Notes under the pieces: model-generated
What the model saw: the letters and a program-made list of their open reading frames with translations, nothing else
Told to the model about the DNA's origin: nothing
Databases searched by the model: none
Position numbers and translations under genes: made by a program
Source of the DNA: Prauserella halophila
GTDB taxonomy: Bacteria > Actinomycetota > Actinomycetes > Mycobacteriales > Pseudonocardiaceae
Length of the DNA: 64,000 nucleotides
Assembly: GCF_024171895.1 (NCBI RefSeq)
Contig: NZ_JAMTCQ010000008.1
Location: 496,001 to 560,000, forward strand
Direction of reading: 5' to 3'
Part shown: positions 54,758-64,000 of the stretch, one piece after another
Position numbering within the stretch: position 1 is the stretch's first letter
Layout: each line of letters starts with the position of its first letter

Positions 54758-57700
54758 TCAGCTGTTTTCGTCATCGGCGGGCGGCCCCGTGGGACGGCCC
54801 GCCGCCCGGCGCGGACGCCGGGGGCTGCTCCGCACCGCGGACACGGTCGCGACCGAAGCCGCGTCCTGTTCCGCCGTGCCCGGGACGCTCGCACCGGAGG
54901 TCCCGTTGCTCTGGGTGCCCGGCTCTTCCGGCGACGATGCCGCCGGAGAGTGCGCCGCAGCGGTCATCACCGTCTGGACCTCGACACCGCTTCCCTCCGA
55001 GTCCGCGGCCGGCCCGGTGGGCCTGCCGGCCGCACGACGTGCCGAGCGACGGCCACGCCGCTCGGTGCCGCCGTCTCCGGAGCCACCGGTCCCGGAGCCA
55101 CCGGTCCCGGAGCCGCTCTTTCCGGAGTCACTGTTTCCGGAGTCACTGGTTCCGGAACCGGCGACCTCGGACGCCGCCGTCTCGGACACCGCCGTCTCGG
55201 ACACCGGAGAGTCGGTTGCCGAGGCCGGGACGGTGCCGGTCCGCGTGCCGGCTGCCTGCTCGGCAGTGGATCCGGCTTCGGCCTGCACGGTCGGTTCGGC
55301 CTGTGCGGCAGGCCCCGCGGCCTCGGCCGGGGCCTTCGCGGACGTCTCCACCGCCGCCGGGGCCTCGGCCGCCTCCGGTGCCTGGTCCTTGGGCTGCCCT
55401 CGGTCGCGGCGGCTCTTGCGGTCCCGGCTGCGCTTGCCCGGCTTGCCGGACGTCTCCCGTACAACGGACTCTGCGGAGTCGGACGTGTCCGCCGTGGTCT
55501 GCTCCGCCTCGGCGCCTGCGGTCTCGGCCGCGTCGTCGTGCTTGGCCACCTTGGACGCGTTGGCCACCGCCTGGACGGCCGTCACGACCGACTCGCGCTG
55601 CTCGGGAGTCCGCCCCTGATCGGCCTGCTTGGACTTCTCGCCCTGGTCCGACTGGTCGCCGCCGCCCTTACCGCGGCCACGCTTGCGACCACCGCCGCCG
55701 CCACCGCCGTTGCCATTGCCGTTGCCGTGCTGGTGACCACCGCCGTTGCTGTTCGGCTCGGACGTGACGAGCACGCCGCGGCCCTTGCAGTGCTCACACG
55801 TCGACGAGTACGCCTCGAGCAGACCGGTGCCGACGCGCTTGCGCGTCATCTGCACCAGGCCCAGCGACGTCACCTCCGCGACCTGGTGCCGCGTGCGGTC
55901 CCGGCCGAGGCATTCGGTGAGCCTGCGCAGCACCAGGTCCCGGTTCGACTCGAGCACCATGTCGATGAAGTCGATGACGATGATCCCGCCGATGTCGCGG
56001 AGCCGGAGCTGGCGGACGATCTCCTCCGCCGACTCCAGGTTGTTCCGCGTGACGGTCTCTTCGAGGTTTCCACCCGACCCGGTGAACTTGCCGGTGTTGA
56101 CGTCGATGACGGTCATCGCTTCGGTGCGGTCGATCACCAGGTAACCACCGGAGGGCAACCAGACCTTGCGATCGAGCGCCTTGGTGATCTGCTCGTCGAT
56201 GCGGTAGTCGGCGAACACGTTGCCGTTGCCGACGTAGCGCTTGACCCGGTCCATGAGGTCCGGCGCGACGTGCTCGACGTACGAGCTGATCGTCTCCCAC
56301 GCCGTCTGCCCCTGCACGTCGAGCTTGACGAAGTCCTCGGTGAACTGGTCGCGCACCACCTTGACCAGCAGGTCCGGCTCTTCGTACAGCAGCGTGGGAG
56401 CCCCGGACTTCTTGCCCGACGACGTGGAGGCCGACTCGGACCTCTCCTTGATGACCTCCCACTGCGCCTGCAACCTGCGGACGTCGCGGTCCAGTTCCTC
56501 CTCGCTGGTGCCCTCCGAGGCGGTGCGGATGATGACACCCGCGTCCTCCGGAACGATGCGTTTGAGGATGTCCTTGAGCCTGCGCCGCTCGGTCTCGGGC
56601 AGCTTGCGCGAGATGCCCGTCGCACCGCCCGAGGGCACGTACACGAGGAAGCGTCCCGGCAGTGAGATCTGCGTGGTCAGCCGGGCGCCCTTGTGCCCCA
56701 CCGGGTCCTTCGTGACCTGCACGAGAACCTGGTCACCGCTGGAGAGTGCCTGTTCGATCTTGCGTGCTTTGCCTTCGAGACCGGCCGCGTCCCAGTCGAC
56801 CTCGCCCGCGTACAGCACGGCGTTGCGGCCACGGCCGATGTCGATGAACGCCGCCTCCATGGACGGCAGCACGTTCTGCACGCGGCCCAGGTAGACGTTG
56901 CCGACGATCGAGCCACTGCCCTGCGAGGTGACGAAGTGCTCGACGAGCACGCCGTCCTCGAGCACGCCGATCTGCGTCGACTCACCGTGCTCGCGGACGA
57001 CCATCGTGCGCTCGACCGATTCGCGCCGGGCGAGGAACTCCGACTCGGACAGGATCGGGGCACGGCGCCGGCCCGCCTCCCGGCCGTCCCGGCGGCGCTG
57101 GCGCTTCGCCTCGAGCCGCGTCGACCCGCGCACACTGCGCACGCCGTCGCCACCCTTGTCGCCTTTGTCGTTCTTGTCGCCCTTGTCCTGCTTCTCGTTC
57201 TTGTCCTGCTTGCCGTCGCGGACGTGCACCACCGTGTTGGGCGGATCGTCCTGCGACTGGCCGTCGCCGTCGTCACCGCCGCCGCTCTTGCGCCGACGGC
57301 GCCGCCTGCGGCGCTTGCTACCCGATTCGGACTGGCCGGACTCGCCGTCGGCGTCGTCACCGTCGGCACCGCTGTCGTCCTGCTCCTCGGCACCCTCCGA
57401 CGAGTCACCCGACGAGGAGTCGGTGCCGGGCGTCTCGTCCTGGCCCGTGGTCTCACCGGCGGCATCGCCCTGCTGGTCGTCGCCGTTCTCGTCGCCGCCC
57501 TTGCCGCGGCCACGGCCACGACGGCCACGGCGCCGCCGACGCCGGCCCGCGTCGCTGTCGCTGTCGCTGTCGCCATCGCTGTCACCGTCACCATCGACAT
57601 CGCCGGACTGGTCGTCCGTCGCGTCGCCTGCGGCCGAAGACTCGCTCGTCGTCTCCCGCCCGTCGGTCGCGTCGGCGGGAGATGCGTTTTCGTCCTGCGC

Positions 57701-58240
57701 GGAGACGGGCTCGGCGGTGTCGCCGTCCTCGGCGGCACCTGCCGCGCCCGCGGCCGCCACGGTCGGCTCCGGCGGCAGGAAGACCGGCGACGGCGCCGCG
57801 AACATCGGTGTGTGCGCGGTCCCCGGCGCGGCGGCAGCCGGCTCTCCCGCGGCCGCAGCCTCGGGAGTAGCCGCGGCCTCGGGTGCCACCGCACCGGATG
57901 CCGCGGCACCGGAGTCCGCAGTGCTCGACGTCGTGCTGCCGGCCGCCGGGGTGCCCTCGGCTGTGGCGCCGTCCGCCTCGGCCTCCGTGTCACCGTCGCC
58001 GGCCACCACACCCGCGGTCTCGGCGACCTTCACCGCGACGTCGCGGTGCACGCTGGACTGCGGGCTCCGGGCGGTTTCGCCGAGGTCGGCGAGCATCCCG
58101 AGTACTTCCCGGCTACTGGAGCCGAGCAGTTTCGCCAGCGCATGGACCCGCACCCGGTTGGGCAGCTCTGCCAGTGCACGTGCGGTGGGTGTGGCGGCGG
58201 TCCCGCCGGTGTTCTCGGCGGGCGTGTCCGCGTTCGACAT
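54758..58240 (-). CDS. rne: Ribonuclease E/G with long disordered arms
   Basis: 1160 aa. Residues 30-75 (NRVRVHALAKLLGSSSREVLGML) form an IF2-N-like domain. Acidic/Arg-rich disorder (about 80-400, RRRRGRRGRGRGKGG and KRRRRRRRRK) follows. The catalytic core has an S1 domain (GNVYLGRVQNVLPSMEAAFIDIG), DVNTGKFTGSG and IDFIDMVLES (catalytic Asp), and the zinc-link CEHCKGRG. A 350-residue disordered C-terminus is Ala/Glu/Lys-rich with short Ser-Gly-Thr repeats. It is the main endonuclease of rRNA and mRNA processing; the arms should scaffold partners. ATG 58240 follows GGAGGAG. Confidence 0.95.
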   Translation of the reverse strand: MSNADTPAENTGGTAATPTARALAELPNRVRVHALAKLLGSSSREVLGMLADLGETARSPQSSVHRDVAVKVAETAGVVAGDGDTEAEADGATAEGTPAAGSTTSSTADSGAAASGAVAPEAAATPEAAAAGEPAAAAPGTAHTPMFAAPSPVFLPPEPTVAAAGAAGAAEDGDTAEPVSAQDENASPADATDGRETTSESSAAGDATDDQSGDVDGDGDSDGDSDSDSDAGRRRRRRGRRGRGRGKGGDENGDDQQGDAAGETTGQDETPGTDSSSGDSSEGAEEQDDSGADGDDADGESGQSESGSKRRRRRRRRKSGGGDDGDGQSQDDPPNTVVHVRDGKQDKNEKQDKGDKNDKGDKGGDGVRSVRGSTRLEAKRQRRRDGREAGRRRAPILSESEFLARRESVERTMVVREHGESTQIGVLEDGVLVEHFVTSQGSGSIVGNVYLGRVQNVLPSMEAAFIDIGRGRNAVLYAGEVDWDAAGLEGKARKIEQALSSGDQVLVQVTKDPVGHKGARLTTQISLPGRFLVYVPSGGATGISRKLPETERRRLKDILKRIVPEDAGVIIRTASEGTSEEELDRDVRRLQAQWEVIKERSESASTSSGKKSGAPTLLYEEPDLLVKVVRDQFTEDFVKLDVQGQTAWETISSYVEHVAPDLMDRVKRYVGNGNVFADYRIDEQITKALDRKVWLPSGGYLVIDRTEAMTVIDVNTGKFTGSGGNLEETVTRNNLESAEEIVRQLRLRDIGGIIVIDFIDMVLESNRDLVLRRLTECLGRDRTRHQVAEVTSLGLVQMTRKRVGTGLLEAYSSTCEHCKGRGVLVTSEPNSNGGGHQHGNGNGNGGGGGGGRKRGRGKGGGDQSDQGEKSKQADQGRTPEQRESVVTAVQAVANASKVAKHDDAAETAGAEAEQTTADTSDSAESVVRETSGKPGKRSRDRKSRRDRGQPKDQAPEAAEAPAAVETSAKAPAEAAGPAAQAEPTVQAEAGSTAEQAAGTRTGTVPASATDSPVSETAVSETAASEVAGSGTSDSGNSDSGKSGSGTGGSGTGGSGDGGTERRGRRSARRAAGRPTGPAADSEGSGVEVQTVMTAAAHSPAASSPEEPGTQSNGTSGASVPGTAEQDAASVATVSAVRSSPRRPRRAAGRPTGPPADDENS

Positions 58241-58843
58241 ATGTCTCCTCCGCCCCCGGGCGCGCCTGCGTCCGTCCGGCCGAGGTGTCGCACCTCGCTG
58301 CCGGTACCGGAACACAGGACGCGGCCGCACAGGGGCCGTTCCTGTTTACCGCCGTGGTGGGTTCCCCCCGGCGGGAATCCTGTTGTCACTCGTGCCACGT
58401 GAGCGCCGGAGCTTCCGACATGCCCGGTGTGGCGGGTCCCGCGGTGACGCGGCCGCCCTGTTCGCGACCTCTCGGTGCCTCCCGAGCCGTCGACCTCGAC
58501 ACAGCGTTCCGGCGTCCGGTCCCGGCGTCCACATCGTCCCAGCCGCCAGGCACATGGCGCGTGCCCGCGGCGACGACTCGGATCCGGAATCGGCACGTCA
58601 CCGGGCCACCGTCCCTCCGTGCGCCGTACTGATCCGGCGACGACGGCTCGGCGGCCACACCCAGTATCCCACACGACGCGGCCGGCTCCGCGCAGCGCGG
58701 CCTCGACGATGCCTCCACAGCCGGTCACCCGGGTGGTGCGAGATGATTGGCACGCACACGGCGCCGTGGCTACGGTGCGTCATGGGGCAGCCGCGGATCA
58801 CAGTCGTCGATGCGGCCGCCCCGACGACATCGACGGAGGTCCA
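58241..58843. other. Intergenic region upstream of rne and the subtilase
   Basis: 603 bp between divergently transcribed genes. I see no gene. The part before rne must carry its promoter and a long 5' leader, which in E. coli is an autoregulatory target; no specific fold was recognised here. Confidence 0.45.
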
Positions 58844-60370
58844 GTGCTCGGCCGGAGGAGCCTACTGCTCGCGTGTGCCGCACTAGCCGTCGCCGCGCAA
58901 CTGACGGCCACGACACCGGTGCACGCCGCGCACAGTGAGACCTGTCACACCGAATCCCGGGCGTGGCGATACGTCGTGGTGTTCGATCCCGGCACATCCG
59001 GCTCCGCCGCACGCGACGTGATCGACGCCGCGTGCGGCACCCTGACCAGCTATTTTCCCGAGGTCGCGATCGCCGTCGCGACCTCGGCCGATCCCGGCTT
59101 CGGCACCGCGCCGGGATCGGCCCGCGCCTTCAGTGCACAGCGCGCCCGCCACCTGCGCGATCAGGGCAGCGCCACCGCCGCGGCAGGCGGGGCGGCCCGG
59201 AAGGGCGAGTCCACCGCGCGCGCCGGCGACGCGGCCGACGGAACGCGTGACCGGACCGGCGAACAATGGAACCTCCGCATGGCCGGGGCACCCGGCGCCG
59301 ACGGCGACCCCGCCGGCCTCACCCGCTCAGCGCACGCCGATCTCGCAGGCGTCACCGTCGGTGTCCTCGATTCCGGTATCGACGCAACCCACCCCGACCT
59401 GGCGAAGGCAGTCGACCCGGATTCCTCGGCAGGCTGCGTAGACGGCGTCCCCGACCGGAGCCGGTCCGCGTGGTCGGCGGGCGATTCCCCGCACGGCACC
59501 CACGTCGCAGGCATCATCGGCGCCGCCGCGGACGGTCACGGCGTCACCGGGACCGCACCCGGCGTCCGGCTCGCCTCGCTGCGCGTCGTCGACGACGACG
59601 GGTACGTCACCCCGGAGGCGGCGGTGTGCGGCTACGTGTGGGCGGCCCGCCACGGTATGGCGATCGTCAACAGCAGTGTCACCGTCGCCCCGTCGGGTGT
59701 GTCGTGCGCGGCGAGCGAGGGCAGGCGGGTCGTGCACGAGGCGGTCGCGCGGGCCGTCGAATTCGCCGGCCGCTCGGGCACCCTCAACGTCGCGGCCGCC
59801 ACGAACGACGACTTCGAACTCGGACTCCTCCCCCGCAGCGAGCTGTACCGCGACGACCGGTCCGGCGCGGACCCCCGTAGCGACGGCACCGCCGCTGCGG
59901 ACTCCGACGACCTCGCGCGCAGCTGCGTGGCCGTTCCCGCCGGTCTCCGGGAGACGGTCACGGTCGCCGCCGTCGACCGCCACGGCACGAAGACGGACTA
60001 CAGCTCCTACGGGCGGGACGTGATCGATCTCGCCGCGCCCGGCGGCTCGGCGGGTGACTGCGTGGTGTCGACGGTGCCCGGCGGATACGGCCGGCTGTGC
60101 GGCACCTCGATGGCAGCTCCGCACGTCACCGGTGCGGCCGCGATCCTCGCGGCCGACGGCGCCGACGAACGCTCCCCCACGGCACTGCGGCGGATGCTGC
60201 GCCGGCAGGCACGCCCGACCGACTGCCCCGGCACGGCGCGCGAGAACGGCACTTGCACCGGGCCGCGCGAGGACAACGCATTTCACGGCCGGGGCATGGT
60301 CGACACCCGTGCGGCCTATCGGACCCACGCGGTGCACCGGCTGCTGACCCGGCTCGGCGCGGAACACTGA
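58844..60370 (+). CDS. Secreted subtilisin-like serine protease (S8)
   Basis: 508 aa. Signal peptide (RRSLLLACAALAVAAQLTATTPVHAA) from GTG 58844, which follows GGAGG. A propeptide-like region (30-150) precedes the catalytic domain: VGVLDSGIDATHPDL (Asp), SPHGTHVAGII (His), GTSMAAPHVTGAAAIL (Ser). Six or more cysteines suggest disulfides outside the cell. No membrane anchor or sorting motif at the C-terminus. Substrate unknown. Confidence 0.92.
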   Translation: MLGRRSLLLACAALAVAAQLTATTPVHAAHSETCHTESRAWRYVVVFDPGTSGSAARDVIDAACGTLTSYFPEVAIAVATSADPGFGTAPGSARAFSAQRARHLRDQGSATAAAGGAARKGESTARAGDAADGTRDRTGEQWNLRMAGAPGADGDPAGLTRSAHADLAGVTVGVLDSGIDATHPDLAKAVDPDSSAGCVDGVPDRSRSAWSAGDSPHGTHVAGIIGAAADGHGVTGTAPGVRLASLRVVDDDGYVTPEAAVCGYVWAARHGMAIVNSSVTVAPSGVSCAASEGRRVVHEAVARAVEFAGRSGTLNVAAATNDDFELGLLPRSELYRDDRSGADPRSDGTAAADSDDLARSCVAVPAGLRETVTVAAVDRHGTKTDYSSYGRDVIDLAAPGGSAGDCVVSTVPGGYGRLCGTSMAAPHVTGAAAILAADGADERSPTALRRMLRRQARPTDCPGTARENGTCTGPREDNAFHGRGMVDTRAAYRTHAVHRLLTRLGAEH

Positions 60371-60419
60371 CGATCACGCGTTCGGCACCCGGCCGGTGGC
60401 GCGCACACGGGCCGCAGCG

Positions 60420-61283
60420 TCACCGCAGCAGCAGGCCCGCGAGCCGTTTCGCGGTGAAGTAGGCACCGGCCGCGGCCAGCACGAGCAGATACGCGACGTG
60501 GCCGAGCATGCTCACGTCCAGCACGCCGACCGCGAGGCCGCGGGTGAGTTCGACACCGTGGTACAGCGGCAGGCACTGCACCGCGTACTGCAGCGGTTCC
60601 GGGTAGACCGACAGCGGGTAGAACGTCGTCGACAGCAGGAACATCGGCATCACGGCGAGCTGGACGAAGTCGAACTGCGACGGGGATTTCAGGAACGTCG
60701 CACACACCATGCCGATGGCGGCGAACGCGAACGACACCAGCAGCGCCACCGGCACGAGAAGCAGCGCCCACGGTGAGGTGGCGAGCCCGAAACCCGCCAT
60801 CACGCCGAGGAACGCCACCGCGTACAGCCCGCCGCGCAGCACGGCCCAGCCGATCTCGCCGAGCGCGATGTCGAGCGGCCCGAGGGGTGTCGCGAGCATC
60901 GCGTCGTAGGTCTTGTTGTAGCGGAACTTGAAGAAGACGTTGAACGTCGAGTCGAACACCGCGCCGTTCATCGCGGAGGCGGCCAGCAGTGCCGGTGCGA
61001 CGAACGCGACGTAGTTCATCGTCTGCCCGCCGGGGCCGGTGACCTCTTCGACGAGCTTGCCGAAGCCGACCTGGAACGCCAGCAGGTACAGCAGCGGCTC
61101 CACCACACCGGAGACGAACACGAGCCAGGCACGCGAGTACACCATCGCCGAACGTTCGAGCAGTGCTCGCGCGCGTCCCGTGTACAGCGGCGCGGGCAGC
61201 ATCCGCAGCAGCAGGCCGCGCCGCGCGGGCGCCGAGGACGCCGCAGCGCCGGTCGCCGCCGAGGTGGTCGAGGACATGCGCAT
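60420..61283 (-). CDS. ABC-2-type transporter permease (second)
   Basis: 287 aa. Six membrane segments after a Ser/Ala-rich N-terminus; DSTFNVFFKFRYNKTYDAMLATPLGPLDIALGE is the ABC-2 permease signature, YHGVELTRGLA near the end. Start ATG 61283 overlaps the upstream permease stop (TGATG). With its twin and the ATPase it forms a NodI/NodJ or DrrAB-like exporter, substrate unknown. Confidence 0.9.
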   Translation of the reverse strand: MRMSSTTSAATGAAASSAPARRGLLLRMLPAPLYTGRARALLERSAMVYSRAWLVFVSGVVEPLLYLLAFQVGFGKLVEEVTGPGGQTMNYVAFVAPALLAASAMNGAVFDSTFNVFFKFRYNKTYDAMLATPLGPLDIALGEIGWAVLRGGLYAVAFLGVMAGFGLATSPWALLLVPVALLVSFAFAAIGMVCATFLKSPSQFDFVQLAVMPMFLLSTTFYPLSVYPEPLQYAVQCLPLYHGVELTRGLAVGVLDVSMLGHVAYLLVLAAAGAYFTAKRLAGLLLR

Positions 61284-62146
61284 CACACCACCAGTCGCCG
61301 GTAGAAGTACCGCCGCGCCAGCACGGCGCTGACGCCGAGCAGGGCGCCGAGGAACGCCAGGTGTCCCAGGGCGGGCCAGATGCCGAGCCCGCCGAGTGTC
61401 ACGCCGCGCGCGAGCTCGGTGCCGTGCCACACCGGTGAGATCCAGGCGAGCCACCGCACCGCGGCGGGGATCTGCTCGATCGGGAAGAACGTGCCGGAGA
61501 ACAGGATCATCGGCATGACGAGGAACCGGAAGATGGCGGCGAACCGCTCCCCTTCGTTGTACGTCGTCGCCGCGACCGCCATGATCGCCGTGCCGCACGC
61601 GACGGCCGCGAGCACGCCGACCGGGATGACCAGCAGCGCCCCGGCGTTGCGCCAGGCGCCGAACAGCAGCGCGACGATCGTGTACACCACACTCGCGATC
61701 GCCACCCGCAGCGCGATCCAGATGACCTGCCCGCCGAGCAACTGCCCCGCCGTCACGGGTGTCGCCGTCACCGCGTGGTAGTCCTGCTGCCATTTGAAGC
61801 CGGACAACACGGGATAGCTCGACTCGGCGATGGCGTTCTGCACCGCACCGGCGACCAGCAGCGCGGGCGCCACGTACTGCACGTACGCGAGCCCGCCCGT
61901 GGCAGGACCCGCCTCCACCTGCGAACCGAAACCGAGGCCCATCGCCGCGAGGAACAGCACCGGCTGCAGTCCCGACGAGTACAGGCTCGATCGCCAGTAC
62001 CGCCGGTACCAGGTCCAGTGCGCCTCGACCCGCAGCCAGGCCGCGCGCCACGATCCGACGACCCGGCCGGTGGCGCGGGACCCGGCGTCCACGCTCGTCG
62101 TCGCTGCCCCCGTCACGTCACCGCCCGTCACGTCACCGCCCGCCAT
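61283..62146 (-). CDS. ABC-2-type transporter permease (first)
   Basis: 287 aa. A GGDVTGGDVTG N-terminal repeat precedes six helices, with YPVLSGFKWQQDYHAVTATPVTAGQLL as the signature and WHGTELARGVTLGGL near the end. Paralogous to the second permease; both probably form one heterodimeric channel. One base separates it from the ATPase stop. Confidence 0.9.
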   Translation of the reverse strand: MAGGDVTGGDVTGAATTSVDAGSRATGRVVGSWRAAWLRVEAHWTWYRRYWRSSLYSSGLQPVLFLAAMGLGFGSQVEAGPATGGLAYVQYVAPALLVAGAVQNAIAESSYPVLSGFKWQQDYHAVTATPVTAGQLLGGQVIWIALRVAIASVVYTIVALLFGAWRNAGALLVIPVGVLAAVACGTAIMAVAATTYNEGERFAAIFRFLVMPMILFSGTFFPIEQIPAAVRWLAWISPVWHGTELARGVTLGGLGIWPALGHLAFLGALLGVSAVLARRYFYRRLVV

Positions 62147-62147
62147 G

Positions 62148-63104
62148 TCAGTCCACCAGCGTGCGGCCGGTCAGCCGCAGGAAGACGTCTTCGAGCGTGC
62201 TGCGCCGGACGAGACTCGACACGGGCCGCACGTCGCGGCCGTGGACCTGTTCCAGCGCACGTTCGCCGTCCCCGGTGTAGACGAGCACGCGATCCGGCAG
62301 CTCCTCGACCCGCTCGCCGAGCTCCGCCACCCGCTCGGCGACACCGCCCTGCTCACCCGGTGGAAACCGCAGTTCGAGCACCTCACGGGTCGAATACCGG
62401 GCGATGAGTTCCGAGGGCGACCCCTCGGCGACGATGCGGGCGTCGTCCATGACGACGAGCCGGTCGCACAGCTGCTCGACCTCGTCCATGTAGTGGCTGG
62501 TGATGAGGAGCGTGACGCCGCCGGCCTTGAGCCGGAACAACCGGTCCCACAGCATGTGCCGCGCCTGCGGGTCGAGCCCGGTGGTCGGTTCGTCGAGCAG
62601 CAGCAGGTCGGGGTCGTTCACGAGGGAACGGGCGATCGTCAGCCGCCGTTTCATGCCACCGGAGAGCGTGTCCACCGGGTCGTCGGCGCGGTCGGAGAGC
62701 TGGGCGAACTCCATCAGCTCGGTCGCCTTGCGGCGGACCGCGGCCCGCGACATGCCGAAGTAGCGGCCGTAGATCTGCAGGTTCTGTCGGACCGTCAGTT
62801 CGGTGTCGAGCGTGTCCTGCTGCGGCACCGACCCGAGGCGGGCACGGATCCGCGGCCCGTCGACGTCCGGGTCCATGCCCAGCACGCGCAGGTCGCCGTC
62901 GGACCGGGGCGAGGTCGACGCGATCATCCGCATCGTCGACGACTTGCCGGCGCCGTTCGGGCCCAGGAAGCCGAACGCCTCGCCCGTCCGCACCTGCACG
63001 TCGATCCCGCGCACGGCTTCGACATTACCGAAGCGCTTCACCAGCGCCTTGGCCTCCACCATCGGGGCTGCCGCCATCGGAGCTGCCGCCGTCTCACCGC
63101 TCAT
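62148..63104 (-). CDS. ABC transporter ATP-binding protein
   Basis: 318 aa. Walker A GPNGAGKSS, Q-loop VPQQDTLD, signature LSGGMKRRL, Walker B LLLLDEPTTGLD and the switch His in ITSHYMDE. C-terminal extension of about 90 residues is typical of NodI/CcmA/DrrA ABC-2 ATPases. It energises the two downstream permeases. Confidence 0.94.
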   Translation of the reverse strand: MSGETAAAPMAAAPMVEAKALVKRFGNVEAVRGIDVQVRTGEAFGFLGPNGAGKSSTMRMIASTSPRSDGDLRVLGMDPDVDGPRIRARLGSVPQQDTLDTELTVRQNLQIYGRYFGMSRAAVRRKATELMEFAQLSDRADDPVDTLSGGMKRRLTIARSLVNDPDLLLLDEPTTGLDPQARHMLWDRLFRLKAGGVTLLITSHYMDEVEQLCDRLVVMDDARIVAEGSPSELIARYSTREVLELRFPPGEQGGVAERVAELGERVEELPDRVLVYTGDGERALEQVHGRDVRPVSSLVRRSTLEDVFLRLTGRTLVD

Positions 63105-63198
63105 GTGGTTTCACCGCTCACCCGCCGAACATTGCCACACCCCACCGACAGGAAACGACGAATGTCGACGCAGCAGGCGGGGACGATGCAACCCGCTG

Positions 63199-63618
63199 TT
63201 ACAGAAACACCAGGCCCAGGAGTACGAACCGCGTAGGGATCGCGACCACAGCAAGCACCAGCCCAGTCACGGCCATGCCGATCGGACGGCGAGCCGAACG
63301 GGCTGTATTCACCGCGGGGATCGACAACGACAACGCGACGACTGCGAGCAGCACCGACAGGATCGTGTTGAGCAGACCAGCCCCGAGCAGGGCGAGGATG
63401 CCGAGGACGAGCGCCGTGATCGACAATCCGTCGGGCCCGCGCGGCGCGGGCGGCCCGCCACCCGGCGGGACGGCTCCGTACGGCGGTTGCTGCTGCGGCC
63501 ACCCCGGCCCAGGTGGCTGCTGATACGGCCCGGGTGCCTGCCAGGGCGCGCCGTGCGGGCCGGGCATCCCTTGCGGCTGTTGCGGGCCCTGCGGGCCGTG
63601 GCCGTACGGCTGGGTCAT
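63199..63618 (-). CDS. Proline/Gln-rich DUF4190-like membrane protein
   Basis: 139 aa. Residues 1-60 are a PYGHGPQGPQQPQGMPG-type cytoplasmic run; then ITALVLGILALLGAGLLNTILSVLLAVVALSLSIP and MAVTGLVLAVVAIPTRFVLLGL helices. This is the common actinomycete DUF4190-like plan, function unknown. It is separated from ndk by a terminator and from the ABC gene by 94 bp. Confidence 0.7.
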   Translation of the reverse strand: MTQPYGHGPQGPQQPQGMPGPHGAPWQAPGPYQQPPGPGWPQQQPPYGAVPPGGGPPAPRGPDGLSITALVLGILALLGAGLLNTILSVLLAVVALSLSIPAVNTARSARRPIGMAVTGLVLAVVAIPTRFVLLGLVFL

Positions 63619-63649
63619 CGGTTCCCCTCACGAACTCCCCTCACGAACG

Positions 63650-63687
63650 ACGGTGGCCGCCTCCTCACGGGAGGAAGCGGCCACCGT
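63650..63687 (-). terminator. ndk terminator hairpin
   Basis: 17-bp stem (63650-63666 with 63671-63687, one G-T pair) with an ACGG loop, starting ACGGTGGCCGC. It lies 21 bases after the ndk stop, upstream of the next gene. Confidence 0.85.
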
Positions 63688-63708
63688 GTCCGGAATGCTC
63701 GACGTGCC

Positions 63709-64000
63709 TCAGAGGCTGCCGAACCAGAGCTTCAGCTCGCGCTCGGCCGACTCGGGCGAGTCGGAGCCGTGCACCAGGTTGAACTGCACCTCGAGGGCGT
63801 AGTCGCCGCGGAGCGTGCCCGGCGTCGCCTTCTCGACGGGGTCGGTGCCGCCGGCCAGCTGACGGAACGCGGAGATCGCCCGCGGCCCCTCGACGGTCAT
63901 CGCCACGAGCGGACCCGAGGTGATGAAGTCGACGAGCTCGCCGAAGAACGGCTTGTCCTTGTGCTCGGCGTAGTGTTCCTCGGCCACGGAACGCTCGACG
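63709..64000 (-). CDS. ndk: Nucleoside diphosphate kinase (5' part beyond the window)
   Basis: Only the last 97 codons are present; the frame runs through the window end ([26 protein letters not shown]). The catalytic His is in [20 protein letters not shown]. Balances nucleoside triphosphates. Its position beyond rne agrees with the M. tuberculosis order. Confidence 0.96.
   Translation of the reverse strand, partial: VERSVAEEHYAEHKDKPFFGELVDFITSGPLVAMTVEGPRAISAFRQLAGGTDPVEKATPGTLRGDYALEVQFNLVHGSDSPESAERELKLWFGSL

Noticed and set aside
54722-58402. Several long plus-strand frames opposite rne (up to 662 aa)
   Set aside because: Antisense to RNase E; low-complexity Ser/Pro/Arg sequence only; no motif.

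Overview
The window is high-GC DNA with many GTG starts, ATGA/GTGA gene overlaps and sparse ribosome sites. It comes from an actinomycete chromosome. WhiB, RsfS, OctT-like and GpgP-like proteins, an actinomycete RNase E and a gene order close to the hemN-sir-cysH / lepA / rpsT-holA-comEC-comEA / degV-octT-gpgP-rsfS-nadD / proB-obg-rpmA-rplU-rne-ndk backbone of Mycobacterium tuberculosis point to Mycobacteriales/Pseudonocardiales. A Pseudonocardiaceae member (Amycolatopsis, Saccharomonospora or Prauserella type) is my best guess, by inference.

Layout. 0-10 kb: a STAS anti-anti-sigma protein, GtrA and DUF202 membrane proteins, a WhiB regulator, a saccharopine-dehydrogenase-like oxidoreductase, hemW, and a cstA / Cys-Cys-tail protein / ArsA-type ATPase operon. 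9.7-15.6 kb: an assimilatory sulfur operon (leader peptide, ferredoxin-sulfite reductase, zinc-ribbon peptide, cysH, cysD, cysN, sirohydrochlorin chelatase). The reductase needs siroheme, and the last gene supplies its metal-insertion step. 15.7-22.1 kb: a HicA/HicB-like pair, an enoyl-CoA hydratase, a secreted RNase Sa-type nuclease with its barstar inhibitor, oxidoreductases, an alpha/beta hydrolase and a small secreted peptide. 22.2-35.4 kb: core genes lepA, rpsT, holA, thrC (behind an S-box SAM riboswitch), comEC/comEA, degV, octT, gpgP and rsfS.

35.4-48.1 kb is a genomic island between rsfS and nadD, which are neighbours in the M. tuberculosis gene order. An exact 27-bp direct repeat (38392-38418 and 48059-48085) covers the 3' end of nadD and brackets a 9.7-kb integrative element. 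The element has a tyrosine integrase, an excisionase-like HTH protein, an XRE repressor, a chain of overlapping genes that includes an ATPase/primase-like protein, and an AT-richer inverted-repeat region that could be a replication origin. I see no conjugation or virion genes. The 2.9 kb to its left (35.46-38.39 kb) looks like the decayed remnant of an earlier insertion at the same site. It carries paralogous cargo and a degenerate att-like end just upstream of rsfS, so nadD appears to be a repeated integration site.

48-64 kb returns to core genes: nadD, a RecQ helicase with a phosphoribosyltransferase-like tail, proB, obg, rpmA, rplU, a long RNase E/G, a secreted subtilase, a three-gene ABC-2 exporter, a proline-rich membrane protein, and the 3' part of ndk cut by the window end. 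Several strong palindromes lie between convergent or consecutive genes and probably act as terminators. I found no rRNA, tRNA, insertion sequence or CRISPR array.
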